Source of the DNA: Gammaproteobacteria bacterium
Lineage (GTDB): Bacteria; Pseudomonadota; Gammaproteobacteria; Chromatiales; Chromatiaceae
Assembly (NCBI GenBank): GCA_020630035.1
Contig: JAHDCB010000033.1
Span: forward strand, 1 to 13,097
DNA length: 13,097 nucleotides
Direction: 5' to 3'
Shown here: positions 6,910-13,097 of the stretch, piece by piece
Layout of the letters: every line of letters begins with the position of its first letter
How positions within the stretch are numbered: the first letter of the stretch is position 1
The notes under the pieces: generated by a model
The model's input: the letters and a program-made list of their open reading frames with translations, nothing else
Told to the model about the DNA's origin: nothing
Database searches by the model: none
Position numbers and translations under genes: made by a program

Positions 6910-7400
6910 GCAAACTTATGATCCCACTTGCCAGACTGCTACTCCTGGTCAGTGTATTGAGTGCCTGTGGCTTTCAGCTACGTGGACAATTACCACAACT
7001 GACGCAACTCCCTGGCCCGTGGCAACTTGCAGGTGTAGCTCGCTATTCCGATCTGTCGCACGAAATTACCCGCCAGCTACATCAAGCAGGTGTGTCACTC
7101 GTCACTCAGGATGGACGATACATCCTGGAGATTGCAGAACGACAACAAAACACGCGTCTATTCAGCGTCAATTCAGCGAATGAAGCGGTAGAGTATGAGC
7201 TAACTCTCAGTTGGCAATTTGCGCTCTACCAATCAAAACAAGACCCGTCCCTTACGCCCATCACCATCCGCACCAGCCGCATTGTATATCAACCACAGGC
7301 AACCCGACTCAGTAGCGACCAGGAAGTACAGCAACTGCGGGCTGATATGCAACGCGAACTGGTGACGCGCATGCTGCGCCTGTTAGCTGCTACTTCCTGA
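6906..7400 (+). CDS. lptE: LPS-assembly lipoprotein LptE
   Basis: A 164-residue outer membrane lipoprotein that plugs the LptD barrel and helps place lipopolysaccharide in the outer leaflet. The lipoprotein signal ends in lipobox LSAC with Cys21, followed by Gly (no inner-membrane retention Asp). The family opening CGFQLRGQ comes next, and late positions include SRIVYQPQATRLSSDQEVQQLRADMQRELVTRMLRLL. The start ATG overlaps the methyltransferase stop (ATGA), indicating translational coupling. In most gammaproteobacteria lptE sits between leuS and holA; neither is here. It is the last gene of the + strand run and ends 13 bp from the stop of the opposing APS kinase gene, with no hairpin-plus-T-tract terminator between them. 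Confidence 0.93.
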   Translation: MSKLMIPLARLLLLVSVLSACGFQLRGQLPQLTQLPGPWQLAGVARYSDLSHEITRQLHQAGVSLVTQDGRYILEIAERQQNTRLFSVNSANEAVEYELTLSWQFALYQSKQDPSLTPITIRTSRIVYQPQATRLSSDQEVQQLRADMQRELVTRMLRLLAATS

Positions 7401-7413
7401 CAACATACCCTGT

Positions 7414-9054
7414 TTATACCCGTATCAGACCCGCCTTTTCCAGCATCAGTAACAACTGGTGCGCACATTCATCCGGTGTGGTATCCGTCGTATTCAACCT
7501 GAATTCTGGCGTTTCCGGCTCTTCGTATGGATCGTCAATGCCGGTAAATTGTTTTAACAAACCAGCCCGCGCCTTTGCATACAGGCCTTTACGATCACGC
7601 CTTTCGCATTCAGCCAGTGGAGTTGCCACATGCACTTCAATAAACTGGCCAACCGCTTCCACCATATCACGCACTTCACGCCGCACCGCCGTATAAGGCG
7701 CAATCGGTGCACATAACGCAATACCACCATTTTTAGTGATTTCGCTGGCTACAAACCCGATGCGCCGGATATTCAAATTACGGTGCTCTTGCGAAAATGT
7801 CAGTTCACTCGACAAATGTTTGCGTACCACATCCCCATCCAGCAAGGTCACAGGCCGCCCGCCCAGCTCTAAGAGTTTCACCCGCAACGCATTCGCTATT
7901 GTGGATTTACCTGAACCGGATAGCCCGGTAAAGAATACCGTAAAGCCCTGCTGATATTTCGGCGGATAGGCACGACGCAACTCAGCCAATACTGCCGGAT
8001 AGGTATACCAGTCCGGCATCGGTAAACCTTCCTGTAACCGCCGCACACATTCAGCATCCGTCAACGTCAGATCATGGGTTTCTGCCCCAACCTGCGATAG
8101 CGGCAGATATTGCGCCCGCTGTGAGACATAACGCATTGATTCGGTAACGACCAGTTCGATTTGCAGATCTGCAGCATAACGATCTGCTAACGTCAGCATC
8201 GTGGCACGATCATACTCACCAGATAACGGATCAGCGTACACATCGCTGATAATAAAGTGCGTACAACCATATTGCTGGCGAATCAGTGCATGCCACAAGG
8301 CCTCACGTGGGCCAGCGCCACAAACTGCCAGATTGATCAGACTCAGGCAGGTCGTCTGTTCTGAATATTCTGCCAGCACCCGCTCATAACAACGGACCCG
8401 GGTAAAGTGATCCAGACGGCTCGGCGGCGTCACACCAATCGTCGGATGAATCAAGACATTCGCGGCCAGATCAGATGCAATACCAGCAACCAGATCATGT
8501 TCTGCACGATGCATCACCCGGTGGGTATGAAACCCGACAATACGCTGCCAGCCCAGTTTATGAAAATAACGCTTCAATTCATCCGGACTGTGGCGATGCT
8601 GACGGTAATCGTAATGAGTTGGCAGCTCAATTTTATGTATCCGGCCTCCCAGATACACTGGACCACTACGATGTAATACCTGATCAACACCGGGATGCGC
8701 CGCATCCCGGGTACCATACACCTGCTGCGCCTCCAATGCCTTATCCGGTTGCCAGCAACTGTCGATTGTCATCCGCGCTATGGCAACAAATTCAGGGTCA
8801 CGCAATACAATCTGCTGTCCCGGCGTAACAGATGCGGCAAATGCCTGCGACACATCCAGTGTGACTGGCATCGGGCACAGTTCACCTGACGCCAAACGCC
8901 ATTCAGTCAGCACCTGCTGATAATCTGCCTCACCCATAAAGCCGGTAAGCGGCGCAAATGCTCCCTGTAAAATCAGTTCTACAGCGCACAACTGGCGTTG
9001 TGTCAGATTCCAGGAAGGTAAATCTTCGATATTATTGTTATATTTCAAATGCAA
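7414..9054 (-). CDS. cysC: APS kinase with degenerate ATP-sulfurylase-like N-terminal domain (Tbd_0210 type)
   Basis: A 546-residue two-domain protein usually annotated as bifunctional sulfate adenylyltransferase/adenylylsulfate kinase. Residues 1-365 are sulfurylase-like (LPSWNLTQRQLCAVELILQGAFAPLTGFM at 12-40; CGAGPREALWHALIRQQYGCTHFI at 245-268). Its catalytic motifs are lost: the QTRNPxHRAH site reads HTHRVMHRAEH (176-186) and GRDHAG reads SDVYAD (270-275). Residues 370-546 are an intact APS kinase with P-loop GLSGSGKST (377-385), DGDVVRKHL (406-414), RNLNIRRIG and CAPIAPY (448-454). By analogy with Thiobacillus denitrificans Tbd_0210, a hexamer with kinase but no sulfurylase activity, I infer it makes PAPS from APS. 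The start is TTG 9054, just after an in-frame stop at 9061-9063; the N-terminus is shorter than I recall for this family. No cysDN or reductase is nearby. Confidence 0.88.
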   Translation of the reverse strand: MHLKYNNNIEDLPSWNLTQRQLCAVELILQGAFAPLTGFMGEADYQQVLTEWRLASGELCPMPVTLDVSQAFAASVTPGQQIVLRDPEFVAIARMTIDSCWQPDKALEAQQVYGTRDAAHPGVDQVLHRSGPVYLGGRIHKIELPTHYDYRQHRHSPDELKRYFHKLGWQRIVGFHTHRVMHRAEHDLVAGIASDLAANVLIHPTIGVTPPSRLDHFTRVRCYERVLAEYSEQTTCLSLINLAVCGAGPREALWHALIRQQYGCTHFIISDVYADPLSGEYDRATMLTLADRYAADLQIELVVTESMRYVSQRAQYLPLSQVGAETHDLTLTDAECVRRLQEGLPMPDWYTYPAVLAELRRAYPPKYQQGFTVFFTGLSGSGKSTIANALRVKLLELGGRPVTLLDGDVVRKHLSSELTFSQEHRNLNIRRIGFVASEITKNGGIALCAPIAPYTAVRREVRDMVEAVGQFIEVHVATPLAECERRDRKGLYAKARAGLLKQFTGIDDPYEEPETPEFRLNTTDTTPDECAHQLLLMLEKAGLIRV

Positions 9055-9065
9055 ATCCCGTCACA

Positions 9066-9074
9066 GGCTCAATG
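9066..9074. repeat. Left 9-bp direct repeat (target site duplication) of the MITE-like element
   Basis: GGCTCAATG here is repeated exactly at 9225-9233. The two copies directly abut the outer ends of the inverted repeats of the element between them, as expected for a duplicated insertion target. Confidence 0.8.
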
Positions 9075-9224
9075 GGGTGTGATTCAAATTGATGTGGCGT
9101 AATAGCTGGGGCACATGAAATTCGTTTCGGCGTTACCCGTCGGGGGCTTCTCTGAAGGGTCGCCAGAATAACGCTTGCCAGAAACCTGTGGTAACAAATC
9201 ACCACATCAGTTTGAATCGCACCC
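9075..9224. mobile_element. MITE-like non-autonomous element, 150 bp
   Basis: The ends are 23-bp inverted repeats, 9075-9097 and 9202-9224, matching at 21 of 23 positions and beginning GGGTG(T/C)GATTCAAA. An inner pair, GCGTTA (9130-9135) and TAACGC (9169-9174), gives further dyad symmetry. Perfect 9-bp direct repeats flank the element. It holds no credible gene and is far too short for a transposase, so it would need one supplied in trans. It lies in the 190-bp gap between pstB (stop 9245) and the APS kinase gene (start 9054). Its first 52 bp recur at 12961-13012. A 9-bp duplication fits several IS groups (for example IS1, IS903-like, IS10/IS50), so I do not name a family. Confidence 0.78.
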
Positions 9225-9233
9225 GGCTCAATG
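9225..9233. repeat. Right 9-bp direct repeat (target site duplication)
   Basis: Exact copy of 9066-9074 (GGCTCAATG), abutting the right inverted repeat. It lies 11 bp beyond the pstB stop codon, so pstB itself was not damaged by the insertion. Confidence 0.8.
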
Positions 9234-9244
9234 ACCGTGTTGGT

Positions 9245-10081
9245 CTAACCAAACCGGCCAGTAATATAATCCTCAGTCAATTTATGCTGCGGATTGGTGA
9301 ATATTTGCGTGGTCTCACCCACTTCGACCAGGCGCCCCAAATGAAAATAAGCAGTACGTTGCGAGATACGTGCTGCTTGTTGCATGGAATGGGTGACCAC
9401 AGCAATCGTATAGTTTTTTTGTAATTCGACCAATAATTCTTCTACCCGGGCCGTCGCAATCGGATCCAGTGCCGAACAAGGCTCATCCATCAGGATCACT
9501 TCAGGCGATACCGCAATGGTGCGCGCGATGCATAGCCGTTGTTGTTGTCCACCAGATAGCCCTGTACCAGGTGAAGTTAAACGGTCCTTCACTTCTACCC
9601 ATAAACCAGCCCGTCGTAAACTGGTTTCGACTACCTCGTCCAGCTCATCGCCTTTGCGCGCTAACCCATGAATACGCGGGCCATAGGCGACATTATCATA
9701 GATGGATTTCGGAAATGGATTCGGCTTCTGAAACACCATACCGACCCGCGCCCGCAGTGGCACCACATCTAAGCGCTTATCATAAATATCCTGCTGGTCC
9801 AGCTTAATGGTACCGGACACGCGACAACCTGCAATCGTATCATTCATCCGGTTAAGACAACGCAGAAATGTTGACTTACCACACCCGGACGGGCCAATCA
9901 TGGCAATCACTTCGTTGCGCGCAATATCCAGACTCACATCATAGATGGCCTGTTTGTCGCCATAATACACATCGACCCGGCTCGCGGTCATCCGTGGACA
10001 GTCCACGTGAATCTGACCAGTGGTCTGAAACGATTGATCAAACAATGGCGCATCACCAGACGCTGACTGCATTTCAGACAT
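9245..10081 (-). CDS. pstB: Phosphate ABC transporter ATP-binding protein
   Basis: A 278-residue ATPase of the PstSCAB high-affinity phosphate importer, on the cytoplasmic face of PstC/PstA. Motifs appear in order: Walker A GPSGCGKST (63-71), Q-loop Gln118 in VFQKPNPFPKSIYDN, signature LSGGQQQR (175-182), Walker B VILMDEPCSALDP (195-207) and switch His231. The VFQKPNPFP and PCSALDPIAT stretches are specific to PstB. About 30 N-terminal residues precede the domain, slightly longer than the shortest homologues. The ATG at 10081 is chosen because an in-frame stop lies just upstream. A 107-bp gap separates it from pstA. phoU, the common next gene, is missing; the MITE-like element follows. Confidence 0.97.
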   Translation of the reverse strand: MSEMQSASGDAPLFDQSFQTTGQIHVDCPRMTASRVDVYYGDKQAIYDVSLDIARNEVIAMIGPSGCGKSTFLRCLNRMNDTIAGCRVSGTIKLDQQDIYDKRLDVVPLRARVGMVFQKPNPFPKSIYDNVAYGPRIHGLARKGDELDEVVETSLRRAGLWVEVKDRLTSPGTGLSGGQQQRLCIARTIAVSPEVILMDEPCSALDPIATARVEELLVELQKNYTIAVVTHSMQQAARISQRTAYFHLGRLVEVGETTQIFTNPQHKLTEDYITGRFG

Positions 10082-10188
10082 ATTCAGAGGTGTCCATAAC
10101 GTCGTTCTGGCTCAGAACTCAGCATAGGGAGTTCCATTGTTAAGGCCATATGATAATCCGCCACCGGTTCTGCAGACACAATCTGTCC
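10082..10188 (-). other. 107-bp pstA-pstB intergenic spacer with a small hairpin
   Basis: This gap is unusually long for genes in one transporter operon; pstC and pstA overlap by 8 bp. It holds a 6-bp perfect stem, GTTCTG (10104-10109) and CAGAAC (10113-10118), with a 3-base loop and no T-tract. I see no promoter or Pho box. It could be an mRNA processing or stabilising site, but that is speculation. Confidence 0.4.
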
Positions 10189-11472
10189 TCACCAGCGTCG
10201 CTCAAAACGGCGACGCAACGCCACCGCACACGCATTCATGCTGATCAGAAAGGCCAGCAACACCATAATTGCCGCCGAAGTACGTTCCACAAACGCTCGT
10301 TCCGGACTATCCGCCCACAGGTAGACCTGCACCGGCAGAGCCGACGATGGATCCAATGGACTGTTCGGTACGTCAACGATAAAGGCGACCATCCCGATCA
10401 TCAACAATGGTGCTGTCTCGCCCAGTGCCTGTGCCATACCGATAATGGTACCAGTCAGCATGCCTGGCAGCGCCAGCGGCAGGACATGGTGAAACACGGT
10501 CTGCATGTGTGAAGCGCCGATGCCAAGTGCCGCCTCGCGGATGGAGGGAGGCACTGCCTGCAACGCCGCCCGGCTGGCAATGATCACAGTTGGCAACGTC
10601 ATCAGAGTCAGTACCAGACCACCAACGAGTGGTGCCGAACGTGGTAGTCCGAACAGGTTAATAAAGATTGCCAGCCCCAGCAGACCAAACACGATGGAAG
10701 GTACTGCAGCCAGATTGTTGATATTGACTTCTATCAGGTCGGTAAAGCGATTGCGGGGCGCAAACTCTTCCAGATAGATCGCGGCAGCAATACCGATCGG
10801 GCAGGATAATAATAAAGTAACCAGCAGGGTATATAACGACCCTGTCATCGCGCCACCGATACCAGCCAGCTCCGGTTCGCGAGAATCTCCCGAGGTAAAA
10901 AATCCGCTGTTCCAGCGGGTATGTAGTCGATCCTGTTGTTTAAGCTGTTGTAACCAGCCCCAATAGGCTGTACCGAACCGTTCTTCTACGCTGGCCTGAT
11001 CAATATGCCCTTTGTTGATCATATCGACGTCATCGTCAGCCAGTAACGCTAACTGCCGGGTCTGCCCGATCAATCCCGGGTCAGCCAGCACCATCGCCTG
11101 CACCTGGTACGCTGCACCCGTGCTTAATAAGCGATATAACTGTCGTTTTTCACGCCGGCTCTGCACCTCGGGAAATAATGCCCGCAGCGGTGCCCGCACC
11201 AGTTTGCGATAGTTAGCACGCGCCAACTTTGCCGGATCGCGCTGCCCACTCGGATCAATCACCTGCGGATCAAAATAGACTGGCAGCGTAATGTGGGTCT
11301 GCACAAAGGCACTGTAGCCTTTGCTGATAATGTCCGCAAACAATAACAACACAAACGACAGCCCGAGGATAATCGCACTCAGACCGAGTGTGCGAAATCG
11401 CCGCTCCCGCGCATAGCGACGCTTGAGTGAGGCCTGAACGGTGGCATATACCACCTGCTGACGCTCATTCAT
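10189..11472 (-). CDS. pstA: Phosphate ABC transporter permease PstA, long form with periplasmic (DUF3333-type) domain
   Basis: A 427-residue inner membrane permease of the phosphate importer. After a basic cytoplasmic start (RRYARERRFR) comes a membrane span at about 29-49. A large, probably periplasmic domain follows (about 50-205), resembling the DUF3333 domain of Pseudomonas-type PstA. The permease core (about 205-420) has the GSLYTLLVTLLLSCPIGI opening and the coupling EAA loop EAALGIGASHMQTVFHHVLPLALPG (313-337). Classic PstA is about 290-300 residues, so the extra length is the inserted domain. The ATG at 11472 overlaps the pstC stop by 8 bp, with GGGAA just upstream; a start at 11508 would add 12 residues inside pstC and is less likely. 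Confidence 0.95.
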   Translation of the reverse strand: MNERQQVVYATVQASLKRRYARERRFRTLGLSAIILGLSFVLLLFADIISKGYSAFVQTHITLPVYFDPQVIDPSGQRDPAKLARANYRKLVRAPLRALFPEVQSRREKRQLYRLLSTGAAYQVQAMVLADPGLIGQTRQLALLADDDVDMINKGHIDQASVEERFGTAYWGWLQQLKQQDRLHTRWNSGFFTSGDSREPELAGIGGAMTGSLYTLLVTLLLSCPIGIAAAIYLEEFAPRNRFTDLIEVNINNLAAVPSIVFGLLGLAIFINLFGLPRSAPLVGGLVLTLMTLPTVIIASRAALQAVPPSIREAALGIGASHMQTVFHHVLPLALPGMLTGTIIGMAQALGETAPLLMIGMVAFIVDVPNSPLDPSSALPVQVYLWADSPERAFVERTSAAIMVLLAFLISMNACAVALRRRFERRW

Positions 11473-12847
11473 AATGTTCCCGGTATTTGCGTACGATCCA
11501 CAACGCAATGATATTGAGTGCCAATGTCATCACAAACAACAATAATCCCAGGGCAAACGCAGCCAGCGTTTTGGCACTATCAAATTCCTGATCACCAACC
11601 AGCAGGGTGACGATCTGTACCGTGACCGTCGTTACCGCTTCCAGCGGATTTGCGGTCAGATTCGCACTCAGCCCCGCCGCCATCACCACGATCATCGTCT
11701 CACCAATCGCACGCGATACCGCCAGTAACACCCCACCCATGATGCCGGGTAATGCCGCCGGCAATACCACTTGCTGAATCGTCTCTGACCGGGTGGAACC
11801 CAGTCCGAGTGCAGCATCCCGCAGTGCCTGCGGTACTGCATTGATCACATCATCTGATAAAGAAGACACAAACGGGATAATCATCACGCCCATCACCAGC
11901 CCGGCTGCCAGGGCGCTTTCTGAGGCGACCTCCAGACCGAGTGACTCCCCGAAACCACGCAATAGCGGCGCCAGGGTCAGGGCAGCAAAAAAACCATACA
12001 CTACCGTCGGTACGCCGGCCAGTACTTCCAGCACCGGCTTAGCAATCTGACGTAGCCTGGGGTGTGCATATTCAGACAGATAGATCGCGGACATCAGGCC
12101 AATCGGCACAGCGACCAGCATCGCCACCCCTGAAATCAGCAAGGTGCCTGCCAGCAGCGGAATGGCACCGAATGCACCACTGGCACCAACCTGGTCTGCA
12201 CGCAACGCAGTCTGCGGACTCCAGTCCAGGCCGAATAAAAAATCAGTAATCGGGATTTTGTGAAAAAAGCGAATCGATTCAAACAACACCGACAACACGA
12301 TACCGACTGTGGTCAGAATGGCGATCGAAGAGCTCAGAATGAGCAATGCCTTCACAATCCATTCAACCCGATTACGTGCCCGCATCGCCGGATGAATGGA
12401 ACGCCAGGCCAGGCTACCCAGCAGACTGGTGAGCGCCAATACCACAGCAACCTTAGCAAGATTCGCCGTCTGTTGCCATTGTTGCAACTGAGCCGCTGCT
12501 GCCTGTATTTCAGGTGTCACCTGACCCGCAGTGATATTACCCTCTGCCAGGTTGCGGATATCATTGATCAGCAAACCCAGTTCAGCCGGCGATAACGCCT
12601 GCTGCTCTGCTGGCAGGCTGGTAGTCAACCAAGCGGTCAGGGCTGTTTCCTGAAACAAACCCCATAACAGTAGCACCGCGCCCGCCGGTAATATCACCCA
12701 CAGGGTCAGATACCAACCGTAATAGGCCGGCAGTGAATGTAGCTGGCGAATACTGTGGGTACCACCAACCGCACGCACAGCTCGCGCCCGGCCCAGATAA
12801 AAGGCCGATAATCCGAGCAGGATAACAAGCAGTATAGCAACTGACAT
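11465..12847 (-). CDS. pstC: Phosphate ABC transporter permease PstC, long form
   Basis: A 460-residue inner membrane permease pairing with PstA. Residues 1-150 are an N-terminal extension with spans at about 2-20, 44-64 and 129-148 and a Gln/Ala-rich, probably periplasmic, loop between (about 70-128). The permease core follows from about 165: the SGAFGAIPLLAGTLLISGVAMLVAVPIGL span region (223-251), the coupling EAA-type loop DAALGLGSTRSETIQQVVLPAALPGI (344-369), and a last span at about 425-452. E. coli PstC is about 320 residues. Long forms pair with long PstA in other gammaproteobacteria, and here both are long, which supports a matched transporter. The ATG at 12847 has AGG about 8 bases upstream. 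The C-terminus overlaps pstA by 8 bp. pstS is not adjacent within the window. Confidence 0.95.
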   Translation of the reverse strand: MSVAILLVILLGLSAFYLGRARAVRAVGGTHSIRQLHSLPAYYGWYLTLWVILPAGAVLLLWGLFQETALTAWLTTSLPAEQQALSPAELGLLINDIRNLAEGNITAGQVTPEIQAAAAQLQQWQQTANLAKVAVVLALTSLLGSLAWRSIHPAMRARNRVEWIVKALLILSSSIAILTTVGIVLSVLFESIRFFHKIPITDFLFGLDWSPQTALRADQVGASGAFGAIPLLAGTLLISGVAMLVAVPIGLMSAIYLSEYAHPRLRQIAKPVLEVLAGVPTVVYGFFAALTLAPLLRGFGESLGLEVASESALAAGLVMGVMIIPFVSSLSDDVINAVPQALRDAALGLGSTRSETIQQVVLPAALPGIMGGVLLAVSRAIGETMIVVMAAGLSANLTANPLEAVTTVTVQIVTLLVGDQEFDSAKTLAAFALGLLLFVMTLALNIIALWIVRKYREHYE

Positions 12848-12874
12848 AGTACAACCTGGCGGCAGTTCAGGTAG

Positions 12875-12912
12875 GCCACGTCATATCTGCAAGATGCCAG
12901 ATATGGTGTGGC
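12875..12912. other. Long hairpin upstream of pstC
   Basis: The arms 12875-12889 and 12898-12912 pair around the 8-base loop CAAGATGC. Read as + strand RNA, all 15 positions pair, two of them as G-U wobbles. Read as - strand RNA (the pst mRNA direction) the stem is 13 pairs with a 2x2 internal bulge. No T-tract follows on either strand, so it is not a standard terminator. Position just before the pstC ribosome binding site suits an mRNA processing or expression-balancing site, if pstS lies upstream. Confidence 0.5.
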
Positions 12913-12960
12913 TGCGGATAACACATCCCAAGGCACCTCTGAAAACGTCGCGAGCGCAGC

Positions 12961-13012
12961 GGGTGTGATTCAAATTGATGTGGCGTAATAGCTGGGGCAC
13001 ATAAAATTCGTT
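12961..13012. repeat. Second copy of the MITE-like element's left 52 bp (element continues toward window end)
   Basis: It matches 9075-9126 at 51 of 52 positions, in the same orientation. It starts exactly at the terminal base of the first element's inverted repeat, so it is a genuine left end. After 13012 the sequence differs from copy 1, and no matching right inverted repeat appears before 13097. It is therefore either a longer relative running out of the window or a truncated end. If it was inserted with a 9-bp duplication, the left copy would be GAGCGCAGC (12952-12960). Confidence 0.85.
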
Positions 13013-13097
13013 CGCTGTCGGCCATGGAGAGCGAAGCGATGGCCGGTGTCACAGATTTCGTCGTCGATGTGTGCAAAGGCTGCACGATTTGAAAATA
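13013..13097. other. Interior of the second repeat element, with hairpins
   Basis: No convincing gene. CGGCCAT (13019-13025) pairs with ATGGCCG (13039-13045) across a 13-base loop. GTGCA (13071-13075) pairs with TGCAC (13081-13085) across 5 bases. TTCGCT (13011-13016) can alternatively pair with AGCGAA (13030-13035). Together with the terminal repeat upstream this looks like mobile or structured non-coding DNA. Confidence 0.45.

Noticed and set aside
7401..7413. Bidirectional terminator between the convergent lptE and APS kinase genes
   Set aside because: Only 13 bp are available, and neither they nor the adjacent coding ends form a GC-rich stem with a T-tract.
7478..8889. Several + strand ORFs opposite the APS kinase gene
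   Set aside because: They are fragmentary, overlap a strongly conserved gene and show no domain signal; they are antisense shadows.
10082..10099. Shared CACCTCTGAA near pstB start and near 12935, possibly a second repeat family
   Set aside because: Only about 10 bases match with no further similarity around them, which is too little to call a repeat.
11473..11508. ATG at 11508 as the pstA start
   Set aside because: The 12 added residues lie wholly inside pstC and do not resemble PstA. The ATG at 11472 has a GGGAA upstream and a typical 8-bp overlap.
12870..12960. Pho box upstream of pstC
   Set aside because: Segments such as CTGGCAT and GTCATAT loosely resemble half-sites, but no pair with 11-bp spacing matches the CTGTCAT-type consensus well on either strand.
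12867..13085. 72-codon ORF on the - strand upstream of pstC
   Set aside because: It runs through the repeat element and both hairpins, has no recognisable domain or ribosome binding site, and its composition looks like translated non-coding repeat.

Overview
This 13.1 kb window looks like ordinary chromosome from a gammaproteobacterium. The evidence is the gene set (PilD, FtsB, LptE, AmpE, split glycine dehydrogenase) and long-form PstC/PstA permeases with extra non-permease domains. The sequence does not fix the genus. Coding density is very high, and I saw no tRNA, rRNA, CRISPR array or convincing rho-independent terminator.

Region 1 (1-7400, all + strand) is one tightly packed run. In order it holds the 3' part of a type IV prepilin peptidase, dephospho-CoA kinase, glycine dehydrogenase subunit 2, an Rpn/YhgA-type PD-(D/E)XK nuclease, FtsB, IspD, an AmpE-family membrane protein, a BtuF-like cobalamin-binding protein, a class I methyltransferase and LptE. 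Most neighbours overlap or lie within 15 bp. The only real gap is 74 bp before gcvPB, so much of the run may be co-transcribed. The order mixes unrelated pathways: coenzyme A, glycine cleavage, division, isoprenoids, corrinoid uptake and LPS export. Several genes lack their usual partners (gcvPB without gcvPA, ispD without ispF, lptE without leuS/holA). The rpn gene between gcvPB and ftsB looks like an insertion.

Region 2 (7414-12847, - strand) is read toward region 1. It holds pstC, pstA and pstB, the membrane and ATPase parts of the high-affinity phosphate importer, followed by a two-domain sulfurylase-like/APS kinase protein. The kinase domain is intact. The sulfurylase-like domain has lost its nucleotide and sulfate motifs, as in the known Thiobacillus denitrificans protein Tbd_0210. 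lptE and this gene end tail to tail, 13 bp apart.

The most distinctive structure is a 150-bp non-coding element at 9075-9224, between pstB and the APS kinase gene. It has 23-bp imperfect terminal inverted repeats and a perfect 9-bp flanking direct repeat, the hallmarks of a MITE-like transposed element. Its first 52 bp recur with one mismatch at 12961-13012, upstream of pstC, followed by unrelated sequence that runs to the window edge. Removing the first element and one repeat copy would leave pstB and the APS kinase gene only 31 bp apart, so the insertion appears to have split a former pst-APS kinase gene run. I found no clearly new multi-gene system. The best leads are the repeat family, the degenerate sulfurylase domain and the Rpn protein with an in-frame 12-bp tandem repeat.
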